From a virus, in the IMG/VR virus record IMGVR_UViG_3300027901_000002, positions 1 to 64,000 of that record: 64,000 nucleotides of DNA. One strand, given 5' to 3'. A model generated the notes under the pieces. That model worked only from the letters and a program-made list of their open reading frames with translations. It ran no database searches and was not told where the DNA came from. Shown here piece by piece: positions 33,260-40,559 of this stretch. Position 1 is the stretch's first letter; each line of letters opens with the position of its first letter. A program made the position numbers and the translations under genes.

Positions 33260-35788
33260 TTATTCTACATTAGTGTCTTCGTATAAAATTACAGTCGTTG
33301 AAAATCCATCACTTGTAATTGTCCCAATTCCCTCAAAAGGAATATAACGCGTAGAACCAGTCGAAGATTTCCTCACCCTATAATAGATAGATGTGTCTGC
33401 TGTATGAAGGAAAGACTCAGAAGCATCTCCATTAACATCTGTGTCTTCATTCATTAATTGAGAATCGTCACTTACTTTATAAACTGCAGTTTGAGCGTTT
33501 TCAATATCGTTTCCGTCGGAGTCTTCGACGTGTATTTTTATTAAAACTTGAGTTCCATCTACATCAGTTAATTTTTTAAGAGATTGAGAACCCCCACTTA
33601 CTGTCGTAAAATCTTTTGTTGACATAAGTAGGATTAACGTAGAACCAGTTAATTCAACTGTATCTACTTGAAAATCGTAATCGTAAATGTAAAACGTCAC
33701 ACCATCAACAGATTCTATTGGATCTATTAAATCCATATTAGCTACAAGAGCTGTATAATACCGCATGTATTCAAAAACTTCTTTTAAACTGTGATTCGTA
33801 GTACTTAATTCTATTCTATCTGGTGTTGGCGTTTCGTTAATTGTAATATCACTACTCCAACCAGAAACCGTCCCTACTGCAGTTGTAGCAACATCGTCGT
33901 CTAATAAAACAAAAGCATCTGAAATTGCTGTTTCTCCAAAAGTTTTACCTTCTATTTGCTGAGGAATATAATCGTATTTTCTAACTCTTAATTGAAATGG
34001 ATTGTGAACCGTTGTTGATAAACTACCAGTATACGTTCTAGTCCTTCTTACAACTTGCTGTTCTGCTATATCTCCTCCAGAATCTGTTTGAACGCAAAAT
34101 TCTTGAGAACCACCATCGTTTTCTAATCTAACAGTTGCTTGGTTAATGTTAGAACCTAATTCGTCTTTTACGTTTAAATTATAAGTCGTTTTTTCGTATA
34201 TATTCCAAGTTGCGGTGAAAAGTTGAGACGCTGTTACGTTGTCTGTTGAATCTATTAAATTAATAGTAGCAGTGCCAGAACTATGTGTGAAATAAATATC
34301 GTAACTAGTATTACCAGTAAATAAAAATTCTTTTAAAGAAACAGTTATGCCTTCATTAAGGTTAATTCCAAAAGTATTATTGTAAATTTTACAATCAGTA
34401 AAAGTATTAGACGGCGCAACATAAAACCGCATTCCATAAGAACCAGAAGAGTCGTGTATTTTTGATTTATCTATTGCAAGAGAAGAGGAACGACATTCAA
34501 CTTGATTACAATCGCTAATTTCAACCTCTAACAATTCAACGTCTCCAGCTTGGTTTCCAGATAATCCTAATTCTATGTTATACCAATTTTTAAAGACACT
34601 GCCATAACAATAAAATTTAGAACCACTCCCTCTTACTGTGAAGTCTGGATTTTTACCAGAGGTAACAATAAGAGGTACTGAATTAGCAGCAAAATTTTCG
34701 CCACCTGCTGTGACTTTTTGTCCTAGAGTAACTTGAGCGTTTCCTTTGACTATCCAATCGTATTTCACGTCGTCTGAATATTGACTTATGTAAAACACTT
34801 TTCCAGTTTCTGTGAAGTAGGTTGACGTGCTGTCGTCTCCAAAATTAACTCCACACGTAAATTTTACCAAAGCTTCGTTAAGAATATCTTGGTCGTCGAA
34901 ATACACAATTCCATGTTGAGTGTTGTAACCAACAGCGTCCTCTATGTCTGTAATATCTAATGGACTTCCAACAGTTCCACCAGTAACTGTAATTGATTTA
35001 CCGTATCGCAAATAATCCATTCCAAATGGATAACTTGAAGTATTTGCAGCAAGAAAATCAAATCTAATAACTATGTATTTAATGTCTGTATAATCAACAG
35101 TTGCAGTTTCGTCTACAATTCTCCAATATATAGCTGTTGCTCCAGTAAAATTTGCTCCACTACAAGTTACTTGTGTGTTAGAATCTACGCTAGTTATTGT
35201 GTAATGTCCTTCGTCTACTGATGGTCTATCAAGAATTAATGTATCTCCAACAGAAACCGTTGTAAGAAAATTTTGTCCAGCTTCTGTAAAAATTCCACTT
35301 GACGCAGTTGTTACACCAGCGATTCCAGCGTCAACAGTTTCTCCTTGCATAAAAACGTCATCTTCGTCACCTGAACACAAAAGAACTTCCCAATTACCCA
35401 TTCTCTCTTGATCTCCGCCAAAACTCCATTCCCCCCATCTACCGCTTGCGGATGTTGGTAAGGCAGTACTATCGTACAATCTAATTCTTGTAGCTTCTCC
35501 ATTAGCAAGATATTGATTTCCGCCTTTTCCTTTGACTATATAAATCCATATTAAAAAGTCGTTTTGCGTAATATCTATTGTTGAAGGTAAAGTAAAATAC
35601 ATTGAATTCCATAACGGTTGTCCGCTAGTAGCGTAGAAATTATAACAATCAGTCCCTTGTTTAGGTTCGTAAGAACCGTTTGTTGCCATAGCATAAGTAT
35701 ACGGATCGCCGTAGCAAGGACTCAAAGTCCAGGGGTTTGGCGTCCCTTCACAATCGTCTATCATAGTGTAGTTGGCTGTAACAGTCAC
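33260..35788 (-). CDS. Large tail or fibre structural protein, 842 aa
   Basis: A beta-rich, Ser/Thr/Gly-rich protein. YTMIDDCEGTPNPWTLSPCY at the N-terminus reads like a carbohydrate-binding or jelly-roll domain. A middle section of short repeats around KSKIHDSSGSYGMRFYVAPS resembles parallel beta-helix coils. The last ~180 residues resemble the end of the neighbouring 883-residue protein (SDGFSTTVILYEDTN here and SGGMSVAVIRTEDTV there), suggesting a shared C-terminal domain. Probably host-recognition or tail surface. Confidence 0.65.
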   Translation of the reverse strand: MTVTANYTMIDDCEGTPNPWTLSPCYGDPYTYAMATNGSYEPKQGTDCYNFYATSGQPLWNSMYFTLPSTIDITQNDFLIWIYIVKGKGGNQYLANGEATRIRLYDSTALPTSASGRWGEWSFGGDQERMGNWEVLLCSGDEDDVFMQGETVDAGIAGVTTASSGIFTEAGQNFLTTVSVGDTLILDRPSVDEGHYTITSVDSNTQVTCSGANFTGATAIYWRIVDETATVDYTDIKYIVIRFDFLAANTSSYPFGMDYLRYGKSITVTGGTVGSPLDITDIEDAVGYNTQHGIVYFDDQDILNEALVKFTCGVNFGDDSTSTYFTETGKVFYISQYSDDVKYDWIVKGNAQVTLGQKVTAGGENFAANSVPLIVTSGKNPDFTVRGSGSKFYCYGSVFKNWYNIELGLSGNQAGDVELLEVEISDCNQVECRSSSLAIDKSKIHDSSGSYGMRFYVAPSNTFTDCKIYNNTFGINLNEGITVSLKEFLFTGNTSYDIYFTHSSGTATINLIDSTDNVTASQLFTATWNIYEKTTYNLNVKDELGSNINQATVRLENDGGSQEFCVQTDSGGDIAEQQVVRRTRTYTGSLSTTVHNPFQLRVRKYDYIPQQIEGKTFGETAISDAFVLLDDDVATTAVGTVSGWSSDITINETPTPDRIELSTTNHSLKEVFEYMRYYTALVANMDLIDPIESVDGVTFYIYDYDFQVDTVELTGSTLILLMSTKDFTTVSGGSQSLKKLTDVDGTQVLIKIHVEDSDGNDIENAQTAVYKVSDDSQLMNEDTDVNGDASESFLHTADTSIYYRVRKSSTGSTRYIPFEGIGTITSDGFSTTVILYEDTNVE

Positions 35789-36645
35789 GTTCCTAACATC
35801 ATTTGTATTATTTCAGCAATTGTTGGTCTTAATAAAGTTTTTTTACAATTTTCACATAATCTGTCTGGATCAATGGGTCTCATTTTTCCTTCTCCAAATA
35901 ATGAAGGAGGAGGTGCTAAACAAGAATATTTCTTTTCTAATTTAATAGCTTCTTCTCTCGTAACTCGTGGAATTTGTTCTCTAAATCTCTTTTTGTTTTC
36001 GTACAAAATTTCGTTGCTTCCCAAACAAGCTTTTGCCATATTTAATAAAGAACACGCAGAATCCATCCAACCCATTATATCGTTGCATAAATTTAAGAGA
36101 CTTTCGTCTGTTTGATTTTCAAATCTTAATCTTTGTATTTCTGTAATATAATACATTAATCTTCCGTTCCACAAACAAGTTTCTTCAACGAATAAACTTT
36201 GCGTCGGAAATATCATATCTTTAATTTCTGACGTAACTTGAACTGCTTGTTCAGTAGAGGCTAATTCGTCTAGTTGTTCTTCTTGTCTACATTGAGCGCA
36301 AAATTTTTTCGTGTCGTAAATATACCATTCCCCGTATAAAGGCGGATGCTCTACAATATTAATAGTTAAACCTAAATCGTAGCGATCGTTTATTTCTTTC
36401 GCTTGTTTCGTAGATTCTGTGCAAAAATTAGTCAATTGACCTAGAAAAGTTGCGTGTGGCCTTATTTCGTGAATTTTATCTCTTACTTGTGGAGTTTGCT
36501 TTCTAAAATTTTTTTCTGTATCTATAAAAGAAGGATAAATAGTCTCCCTCCACAAACTTTTTCTTCCCATAGAAACTTTTCCTATTAAAAATATGTTGTA
36601 AGCACATTTTCTAAATATTTCTTTTATATCTTGAAGCGCTCCCAT
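35785..36645 (-). CDS. Hypothetical protein, 286 aa, probably virion-associated
   Basis: A soluble, mostly helical protein with two C-x2-C pairs (KKFCAQCRQEEQL about residue 115, and DRLCENCKKTLL about 265) that could bind zinc. Its stop overlaps the start of the 842-residue structural gene (ATGA), so it belongs to the structural operon. Perhaps a tail assembly or completion factor; not recognised. Confidence 0.6.
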   Translation of the reverse strand: MGALQDIKEIFRKCAYNIFLIGKVSMGRKSLWRETIYPSFIDTEKNFRKQTPQVRDKIHEIRPHATFLGQLTNFCTESTKQAKEINDRYDLGLTINIVEHPPLYGEWYIYDTKKFCAQCRQEEQLDELASTEQAVQVTSEIKDMIFPTQSLFVEETCLWNGRLMYYITEIQRLRFENQTDESLLNLCNDIMGWMDSACSLLNMAKACLGSNEILYENKKRFREQIPRVTREEAIKLEKKYSCLAPPPSLFGEGKMRPIDPDRLCENCKKTLLRPTIAEIIQMMLGT

Positions 36646-36647
36646 AA

Positions 36648-36845
36648 TTACACCTTTTCAAATAAATTTGCGTCTACCCAAGTTATTCTATTTGAACCTT
36701 TTCTCCTTACTAATATTTTATCAGTTGCGGTTGGTTTTGTATCTTGTTCGTCTCCTAAAACAATGTAAATTTTTCCCTTAAAATGAGAATAAACTTCTTC
36801 GTATTTTTGTTTTAATTTTATTTCGTCGAATAAATTAAACTTCAT
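36648..36845 (-). CDS. Hypothetical protein, 65 aa
   Basis: Small, charged (KLKQKYEEVYSHFKGKIYIV) with an end RKGSNRITWVDANLFEKV. First genes of the structural operon; no family recognised. It lies 2 nt upstream of the zinc-pair protein. Confidence 0.55.
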   Translation of the reverse strand: MKFNLFDEIKLKQKYEEVYSHFKGKIYIVLGDEQDTKPTATDKILVRRKGSNRITWVDANLFEKV

Positions 36846-36982
36846 ATCTCAACATCTGGATTGTTTTTAATAAATTCTTTTAATGATACCCAATTTTTCC
36901 AAGTTCTATTATGACCAATAACGGTCATTTGTACATAAATTTTACCAGAATAATTAACTTTTTGTAGGTGTGTAACTTCCAT
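36842..36982 (-). CDS. Hypothetical protein, 46-60 aa
   Basis: MEVTHLQKVNYSGKIYVQMT, ending NNPDVEI in an ATGA overlap with the next gene. The open frame extends upstream through ETIKIKDSSGIE to a CTG at 37024, so the natural start may be non-ATG and the protein about 60 residues. First gene after the hairpin and promoter region. Confidence 0.5.
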   Translation of the reverse strand: MEVTHLQKVNYSGKIYVQMTVIGHNRTWKNWVSLKEFIKNNPDVEI

Positions 36983-37059
36983 TTCAATTCCAGAGGAATC
37001 TTTAATTTTTATGGTTTCAACCAGTTTTTAAAACCCCTTGTTTTCTACCCTGTTTTTAT

Positions 37060-37078
37060 TAGGTACAAAAGTTACCTA
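37060..37078. repeat. Hairpin TAGGTA-N7-TACCTA in intergenic region
   Basis: A perfect 6-bp inverted repeat with a 7-nt loop in the non-coding stretch 36983-37157 between the clamp-loader gene and the structural operon. On the minus strand it precedes A-rich sequence rather than a T-run, so an operator or mRNA 5' element is as likely as a terminator. Nothing else is visible in this stretch apart from the TATA-like box. Confidence 0.5.
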
Positions 37079-37130
37079 CACTACAAAAACATTTAACTGG
37101 GAAAATTTACTTCCTTTGTTCCTTACTATT

Positions 37131-37139
37131 TTTATAAAT
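37131..37139 (-). promoter_or_regulatory. TATA-like box upstream of the structural operon
   Basis: AATTTATAAAAATAG on the minus strand, with A-rich sequence 5' of it, fits an archaeal BRE/TATA element. The leader before the first structural genes would contain the hairpin at 37060-37078. Its position just after the large clamp-loader subunit stop implies a separate late transcript. Confidence 0.45.
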
Positions 37140-37157
37140 TATTCTAATTTAAAGGTG

Positions 37158-38228
37158 TTATAAAACCATATCACCAGTAAATCTTAATAAGGTCGCTTGT
37201 TTTTTTTCTTTCTGTTTCTTTTGCTCTTTTGTTTCCTTTGGTTTTGTTTTCTTTTTCTTCCCATGTAACCAATCCTCTTTCTCCTCTTTTGGTTTAAACT
37301 TAATAGGAGGAAAATTCATTTTCGCCCTCTTATCGTGTTTTCCAAAATTAAGAAGAATCCCGTTAAGATATTTTTGTTTGTAGTCGTATTTGTATGTGTC
37401 TACAAAAGACAAATTTTCGCTTGGTGAGACACTTGAATAAAATTTATGAAGGTTGTTTCCCAACCAATTTAAAATAAAGATGAAAGGATGTTCGCAATTC
37501 TCGAAATCTTTTTTCTCACATTTTCCAGTCAATATTTTGTAAGCAACTTGCTGAGAACTAAGCTTTTCTTCTTCTATTGGTTTAAAGGATTTAATCCCAC
37601 TCAATATGTTTCTCAAAGTCACTCGCATGTCGGAGTCGTAAATATCCTCAATGTCTCCCTGCCAATCTGGATATTTTTTCTTAACGAATTGCTCTACGTC
37701 CTTTCGAGTAGGAGCTTGAAGTTTTAGCGGAGTCATTTGTTTTGCGACTGTTGCGTGAACCGTATCTTTTTTATTGACAATTACAATAAAAGGATTTTTG
37801 GATTCTTTTACGTAAAAATTAATGAGAGCATAAGCTCTCCAGTAAAAGGAGTCTCCCTCTACTACGAAGATAGTGTTCCTCGTTTGTAGAGGGAGTTGTG
37901 CAAAATCCTTCAGTAAATCCTCGGTGTTTCTAGGATAAGAGTATTTTATCTGCCACCCAATTTCGCTGGCAATAAGTCTTGGGAGTGAGGATTTTCCAAC
38001 GCCATGTTCGCCAAACAAAAGGATTTTTTCGTTATTAAGGATAAGCTTTCGCAATTGATTTCTTTGTTTTTCGTTTCCCGCGATTAAAAAACTCGCCAAA
38101 ATTTTTTTGCCTGTGTAATTTTCGTAAGCTGTTGTGCATTCTTCAACAGTTGAATTACACAGGCAAGCGATTTCAGGTAATGTAAACCTATTCTGATATA
38201 CTAATTTTTTTACGCGTTTTCCTAACAT
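37158..38228 (-). CDS. Clamp-loader large subunit-like AAA ATPase (RFC-L) with PIP box and DMVL tail
   Basis: A P-loop ATPase of 356 residues from ATG 38228. Walker A is LLFGEHGVGKSSLPRLIA. Walker B is degenerate (NTIFVVEGDSFYW), sensor region NPFIVIVNKKD, and DSDMRVTLRNIL matches the D-R-x-x-x-N block of RFC-L. The Lys-rich tail ends QATLLRFTGDMVL: Q-x-x-L-x-x-F is a PCNA-interacting (PIP) box at the place where archaeal RFC-L has one, followed by the window's shared DMVL tail. The frame is open to a Met at 38258, but that lies inside a structured RNA, so ATG 38228 is preferred. Works with the small subunit at 25187-26122. Confidence 0.75.
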   Translation of the reverse strand: MLGKRVKKLVYQNRFTLPEIACLCNSTVEECTTAYENYTGKKILASFLIAGNEKQRNQLRKLILNNEKILLFGEHGVGKSSLPRLIASEIGWQIKYSYPRNTEDLLKDFAQLPLQTRNTIFVVEGDSFYWRAYALINFYVKESKNPFIVIVNKKDTVHATVAKQMTPLKLQAPTRKDVEQFVKKKYPDWQGDIEDIYDSDMRVTLRNILSGIKSFKPIEEEKLSSQQVAYKILTGKCEKKDFENCEHPFIFILNWLGNNLHKFYSSVSPSENLSFVDTYKYDYKQKYLNGILLNFGKHDKRAKMNFPPIKFKPKEEKEDWLHGKKKKTKPKETKEQKKQKEKKQATLLRFTGDMVL

Positions 38229-38238
38229 AAATTTAAGT

Positions 38239-38366
38239 AAGGAAGGTCGGATTTGCACCGACGCTTTCTTAGGTGATGGTCTCAGTAAAGAAAGTCTAAA
38301 ATAGATAAGCGGACGTCCTTACCATCATTACCGTCAGTAGGCTTTACGCTATCTATTTTCTTCCTT
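38239..38366 (-). ncRNA. Four-way-junction RNA with kissing loops (5' leader or free ncRNA)
   Basis: All but a few bases fall in helices. P1 pairs 38239-38245 with 38360-38366 (7 bp). H3 is 38246-38250/38258-38262 with the 7-nt loop TGCAAAT, like a tRNA T-arm. H2 is 38264-38270/38288-38294. H1 is 38298-38307/38350-38359 plus 38309-38311/38347-38349 and 38312-38315/38332-38335. The H2 loop 38274-38280 is perfectly complementary to the H1 loop 38321-38327 (7 bp). It ends 10 nt before the RFC-L ATG. It is not a standard tRNA (no D or anticodon arm). Riboswitch-like control or an independent RNA are both possible. Confidence 0.65.
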
Positions 38367-38412
38367 TATTTTATTTTATTTTTAAATTTTCTTAACATAA
38401 AAATATTTTAAA

Positions 38413-38424
38413 CATTTATAAATG
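38413..38424 (-). promoter_or_regulatory. TATA-like box before the structured RNA
   Basis: CATTTATAAATG, a palindromic TATA-type box, lies about 47 nt upstream of the first base of the four-way-junction RNA. Initiation 25 nt downstream would put the RNA at the 5' end of the clamp-loader transcript. Surroundings (38367-38455) are otherwise plain AT-rich sequence. Confidence 0.4.
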
Positions 38425-38455
38425 TGTATTCCCAGACGAAGCATTTTTATTATTT

Positions 38456-38731
38456 TCAGATTTTTAAAAATAATAAAATAATCAAAATTGAAGTCGCTAC
38501 GACGTTTCCAATCGAGGTATATAAAATAAACCTAAGAGTAGAGTTAATTTTTTGCGTTACGTTTAGTGTGTCTTGTAAAGTATCTAAAAGTTCGAGTATA
38601 TCTTCTTCCATACTTAAGAAGAGTCCTAGCTCGTACAAATCTTTTTTCGTGTAAGACGAATTACATTCTTTACAATAAAATCTTTCGTAAACCCAATTCA
38701 TTTCAATGTTTTTATGTATCGGACAATTCAT
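38456..38731 (-). CDS. Zinc-finger and membrane-anchor protein, 91 aa
   Basis: MNCPIHKNIEMNWVYERFYC begins a likely zinc site (C-P-x-H...C-x2-C in FYCKECNSSY). A helix follows, and a C-terminal transmembrane segment (TSIGNVVATSILIILLFLKI) would tail-anchor it. Start at ATG 38731 in a TAATG overlap. Last gene before the RNA leader. Confidence 0.65.
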   Translation of the reverse strand: MNCPIHKNIEMNWVYERFYCKECNSSYTKKDLYELGLFLSMEEDILELLDTLQDTLNVTQKINSTLRFILYTSIGNVVATSILIILLFLKI

Positions 38732-38829
38732 TAGTTGTTCGCCATTATTAAGCAAAGCGTTATAATTACGATAGATACGCCTAAAAACAAGGAAATAACA
38801 AAAAGGGCGTATTTTTTAAGTTGGTTCAA
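38731..38829 (-). CDS. Single-span membrane peptide, 32 aa
   Basis: TTG-started frame NQLKKYALFVISLFLGVSIV followed by IITLCLIMANN: one transmembrane helix with a basic N-terminal flank. Overlaps the previous gene's end and the next start (TAATG). Typical of small viral membrane peptides; function unknown. Confidence 0.5.
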   Translation of the reverse strand: MNQLKKYALFVISLFLGVSIVIITLCLIMANN

Positions 38830-38992
38830 TTTTTTCGACCTTAAAAGTAGTTTCGTTATCGATTCTTTCTGGATCTTGATTCCAAATCCTTTTAGTTGCT
38901 TTTCTAATCGCTTCGCACTCGTCTTCCGCTTCTACTTCTACTCTGTAAATATCTATCAAAAATTCTTTTACTTCTACTTTATATTTAACCAC
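38816..38992 (-). CDS. Hypothetical protein, 58 aa
   Basis: Starts with GTG 38992 inside the previous gene's last codons. VKYKVEVKEFLIDIYRVEVE then DECEAIRKATKRIWNQ gives a beta-beta-helix layout like small phage DUFs in which a strand pair is followed by an 'A-A-I-x-K-A' helix. Function unknown. Confidence 0.6.
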   Translation of the reverse strand: MVKYKVEVKEFLIDIYRVEVEAEDECEAIRKATKRIWNQDPERIDNETTFKVEKIEPT

Positions 38993-39428
38993 TCATATCC
39001 ACTCTTATTTCCATTATTATACCATCTTCGATTTTTGCGTAAACTGGATACAATCCATCTCCAAATCCAGAATCAAAAGATACAGCTAAACCATCGTGTC
39101 CAAGGTGGAAAGGTATTTGTTTGTAACTTTTTCCTTTTTTGTGAGAGACGTAATTGTAAGAAAATTCAAATTCTGGTTCGTAATGTATTCGAATCCATTG
39201 TTTAAGATCGTGTATTAAGTTATTAGGTGTTAATCCTAGTTCTTTTATTTCTTGTTCGTAGCTATCAAAATCTTTACCATATTTGTATATTTTACCGCTT
39301 TCTTTGTCTCGATATTCTCTTATATCTTCGTATTCGCCTTTTTTCCACCATTTAAGATAAGAAGGATCGCATATTATTAACTGTCCAGAATCTACTCCAA
39401 CTACGCCAATTTTTTTCCATTCTGTCAT
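38985..39428 (-). CDS. DUF4241-like protein, 147 aa
   Basis: GVVGVDSGQLIICDPSYLK near the N-terminus and FDSGFGDGLYPVYAKIEDG near the C-terminus are familiar from small phage and plasmid proteins of DUF4241 type, whose activity is unknown. Its ATG (39426-39428) directly abuts, and shares one base with, the 3' boundary bulge of the non-coding element at 39429-39566. Confidence 0.65.
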   Translation of the reverse strand: MTEWKKIGVVGVDSGQLIICDPSYLKWWKKGEYEDIREYRDKESGKIYKYGKDFDSYEQEIKELGLTPNNLIHDLKQWIRIHYEPEFEFSYNYVSHKKGKSYKQIPFHLGHDGLAVSFDSGFGDGLYPVYAKIEDGIIMEIRVDMSG

Positions 39429-39566
39429 TTCGAGTCGGTAGAGTTCGTCAACTCAGTGTTTCACATGCATGTTACGCACACCCCTGATAGCTCCTTGCTG
39501 TTGATTGAGGTAAGTGCAATGAGCACGTCTCTCGCTCCTTAGGAGTCCGTCTTAGGAGGCACCGAT
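39429..39566 (-). other. BHB-like non-coding insertion element E1 (138 nt), candidate intron
   Basis: GC-richer than its surroundings. Ends pair as CGAG (39569-39572) with CTCG (39431-39434), then a 3-nt AAA bulge (39566-39568), then TCGGTG (39560-39565) with TACCGA (39435-39440), and AAA again follows the CTCG. This is the layout of an archaeal bulge-helix-bulge splice site. Excision between the second and third bulge bases would give GAC GAG AAA TGA, joining the upstream frame to the downstream ATG as ATGA. Internal hairpins include GAGTT-GACG-AACTC and GTGC-TCATT-GCAC. Only the last codons of the upstream gene read into it. Confidence 0.6.
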
Positions 39567-39979
39567 TTCTCGTCTAACTCTTTTAACCATCTATTTATAA
39601 AACCATTTATTTCGTGAGTTGGAACGTTATATCCGCTTGGACTACCTTCAGACCATTTGTTTAAAATTCTTTGCGTTTCTAACAAAACTAGTTCTGCCAT
39701 AGTTTTTCTTTCTTTCAGAAGGTGTTGTTTTCTACTTAATTCCGCTTTTTCGTACATTCCATCTCTATAAAGCATTCTTGCAAACTTCATTTTTTGACGC
39801 AATTCAAAAATACCTAAATAATGACGATTAAACATTTCCACCAAAAACCTAGAATTTCGTCCTCTTTTTTCGAGCATTTTAATTGCTTTGTAAGTTCGCA
39901 AAAAATTACCAATACTTAGTTTAATTGGATTAGTACTTATATTACTACAAATTGATTCTATTTTTTCTCTTTTTGACAT
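39539..39979 (-). CDS. Hypothetical helical protein, 146 aa
   Basis: Basic and helical throughout (RTYKAIKMLEKRGRNSRFLV, then ELVLLETQRILNKW). The unspliced frame runs nine codons into element E1 and ends SVPPKTDS. If E1 is removed, the protein ends LDEK-stop at an ATGA junction. Function unknown; possibly nucleic-acid binding. Confidence 0.6.
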   Translation of the reverse strand: MSKREKIESICSNISTNPIKLSIGNFLRTYKAIKMLEKRGRNSRFLVEMFNRHYLGIFELRQKMKFARMLYRDGMYEKAELSRKQHLLKERKTMAELVLLETQRILNKWSEGSPSGYNVPTHEINGFINRWLKELDEKSVPPKTDS

Positions 39980-40194
39980 TATTTTTCGTCTAATTTAGAT
40001 ATTGGACAATTTTCCCAATCTTGTGAATTGTAACAACCGCTAGTACATCCTCCTCCTTTGCCACATATTTCTCCACCACCTCTTAAATCTACAAGATATG
40101 GACATGTTGTTTTACAAATCCACGTAACATGGTTCCAAGGGCAGTTGTTTATGTATTCACAACCTATACAATAATCTACGCTATAACTTGGCAT
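39979..40194 (-). CDS. Cysteine-rich protein, 71 aa
   Basis: Eleven cysteines, for example YCIGCEYINNCPWNH, WICKTTCPYL and GGCTSGCYNSQDWENC. This suggests two metal sites or an FeS/zinc mini-domain. ATG 40194 lies 5 nt after the boundary of element E2. Stop and next start form TAATG. Confidence 0.65.
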   Translation of the reverse strand: MPSYSVDYCIGCEYINNCPWNHVTWICKTTCPYLVDLRGGGEICGKGGGCTSGCYNSQDWENCPISKLDEK

Positions 40195-40196
40195 AT

Positions 40197-40341
40197 ATCG
40201 AGTCGGCCTCAATTGAGATTTTTGCTCTGGCTTGGGAAATTTGCATGCTTTCCAAAATAGTTAAAAGCTATAAAGTTTATAATCCAATGGGATCTCTAGT
40301 CCCTGTCTACCCCCCAAGAGGCCGTCGCAGAGCTTACCGAT
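40197..40341 (-). other. BHB-like non-coding element E2 (145 nt) with internal pseudoknot
   Basis: Boundary: CGAG (40344-40347) with CTCG (40199-40202), AAA bulge (40341-40343), TCGG (40337-40340) with CCGA (40203-40206). Inside, GCTCTG (40328-40333) pairs with CAGAGC (40224-40229), and CGGCCTC (40318-40324) with GAGGCCG (40204-40210). The two helices interleave as a pseudoknot. The second helix uses the same CCG as the boundary helix, so the structures compete. The element ends just before the ATG of the Cys-rich gene. Confidence 0.55.
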
Positions 40342-40427
40342 TTCTCGTTCGGCGGGATGTAGTGACAATACGCACCGTCCCTATGTGACCTTCCTTATTA
40401 CTCTTACGAGCTATGCCCTATACCGAT
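40342..40427 (-). other. BHB-like non-coding element E2b (86 nt)
   Basis: Boundary: CTCG (40430-40433) with CGAG (40344-40347), AAA bulge (40427-40429), TCGG (40423-40426) with CCGA (40349-40352), plus one extra A at 40348. The outer pair is the reverse of that in the other elements (CTCG/CGAG instead of CGAG/CTCG), a compensatory swap. It shares its flanking tetranucleotides with the elements on both sides. Contains a GCTC-GUAA-GAGT hairpin with a GNRA tetraloop. Confidence 0.55.
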
Positions 40428-40559
40428 TTCGAGTCAGCTGGAGCTCCCAAAGAACTTTCGGTTAGAGACGATATACGCTTCAACCTCCCCTGCATCCACT
40501 CGTGTAGAGTCTTTCTCTCTACTCAGGATCTACGGCTGTCCCGCTTCGTTCACGCTGAT
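40428..40559 (-). other. BHB-like non-coding element E3 (132 nt)
   Basis: Boundary: CGAG (40562-40565) with CTCG (40430-40433), AAA bulge (40559-40561), TCAGC (40554-40558) with GCTGA (40434-40438). The second helix has A-U where the others have G-C, a compensated change. Inside lies GTAGAG-AGAAAGA-CTCTAC with an outer GATCC/GGAT pairing. The upstream gene's last ten codons read into it. Confidence 0.55.

Noticed and set aside
38229-38258. Earlier ATG (38258) for the large clamp-loader gene
   Set aside because: That ATG lies in the loop of a stable hairpin of the leader RNA and the residues it adds are not family-like; ATG 38228 is preferred.
38239-38366. tRNA gene (possibly with an intron)
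   Set aside because: The 7-bp closing stem and a T-arm-like hairpin with loop TGCAAAT look like a tRNA, but no D-arm or 7-nt anticodon loop can be drawn and the remaining arms kiss each other. Kept as an unclassified RNA.
39429-40559. Group I or group II introns, or tRNA array
   Set aside because: The elements are 86-145 nt, too short for group I/II, and lack P7 or domain V sequences. They do not fold as cloverleaves. The bulge-helix-bulge boundary fits better.
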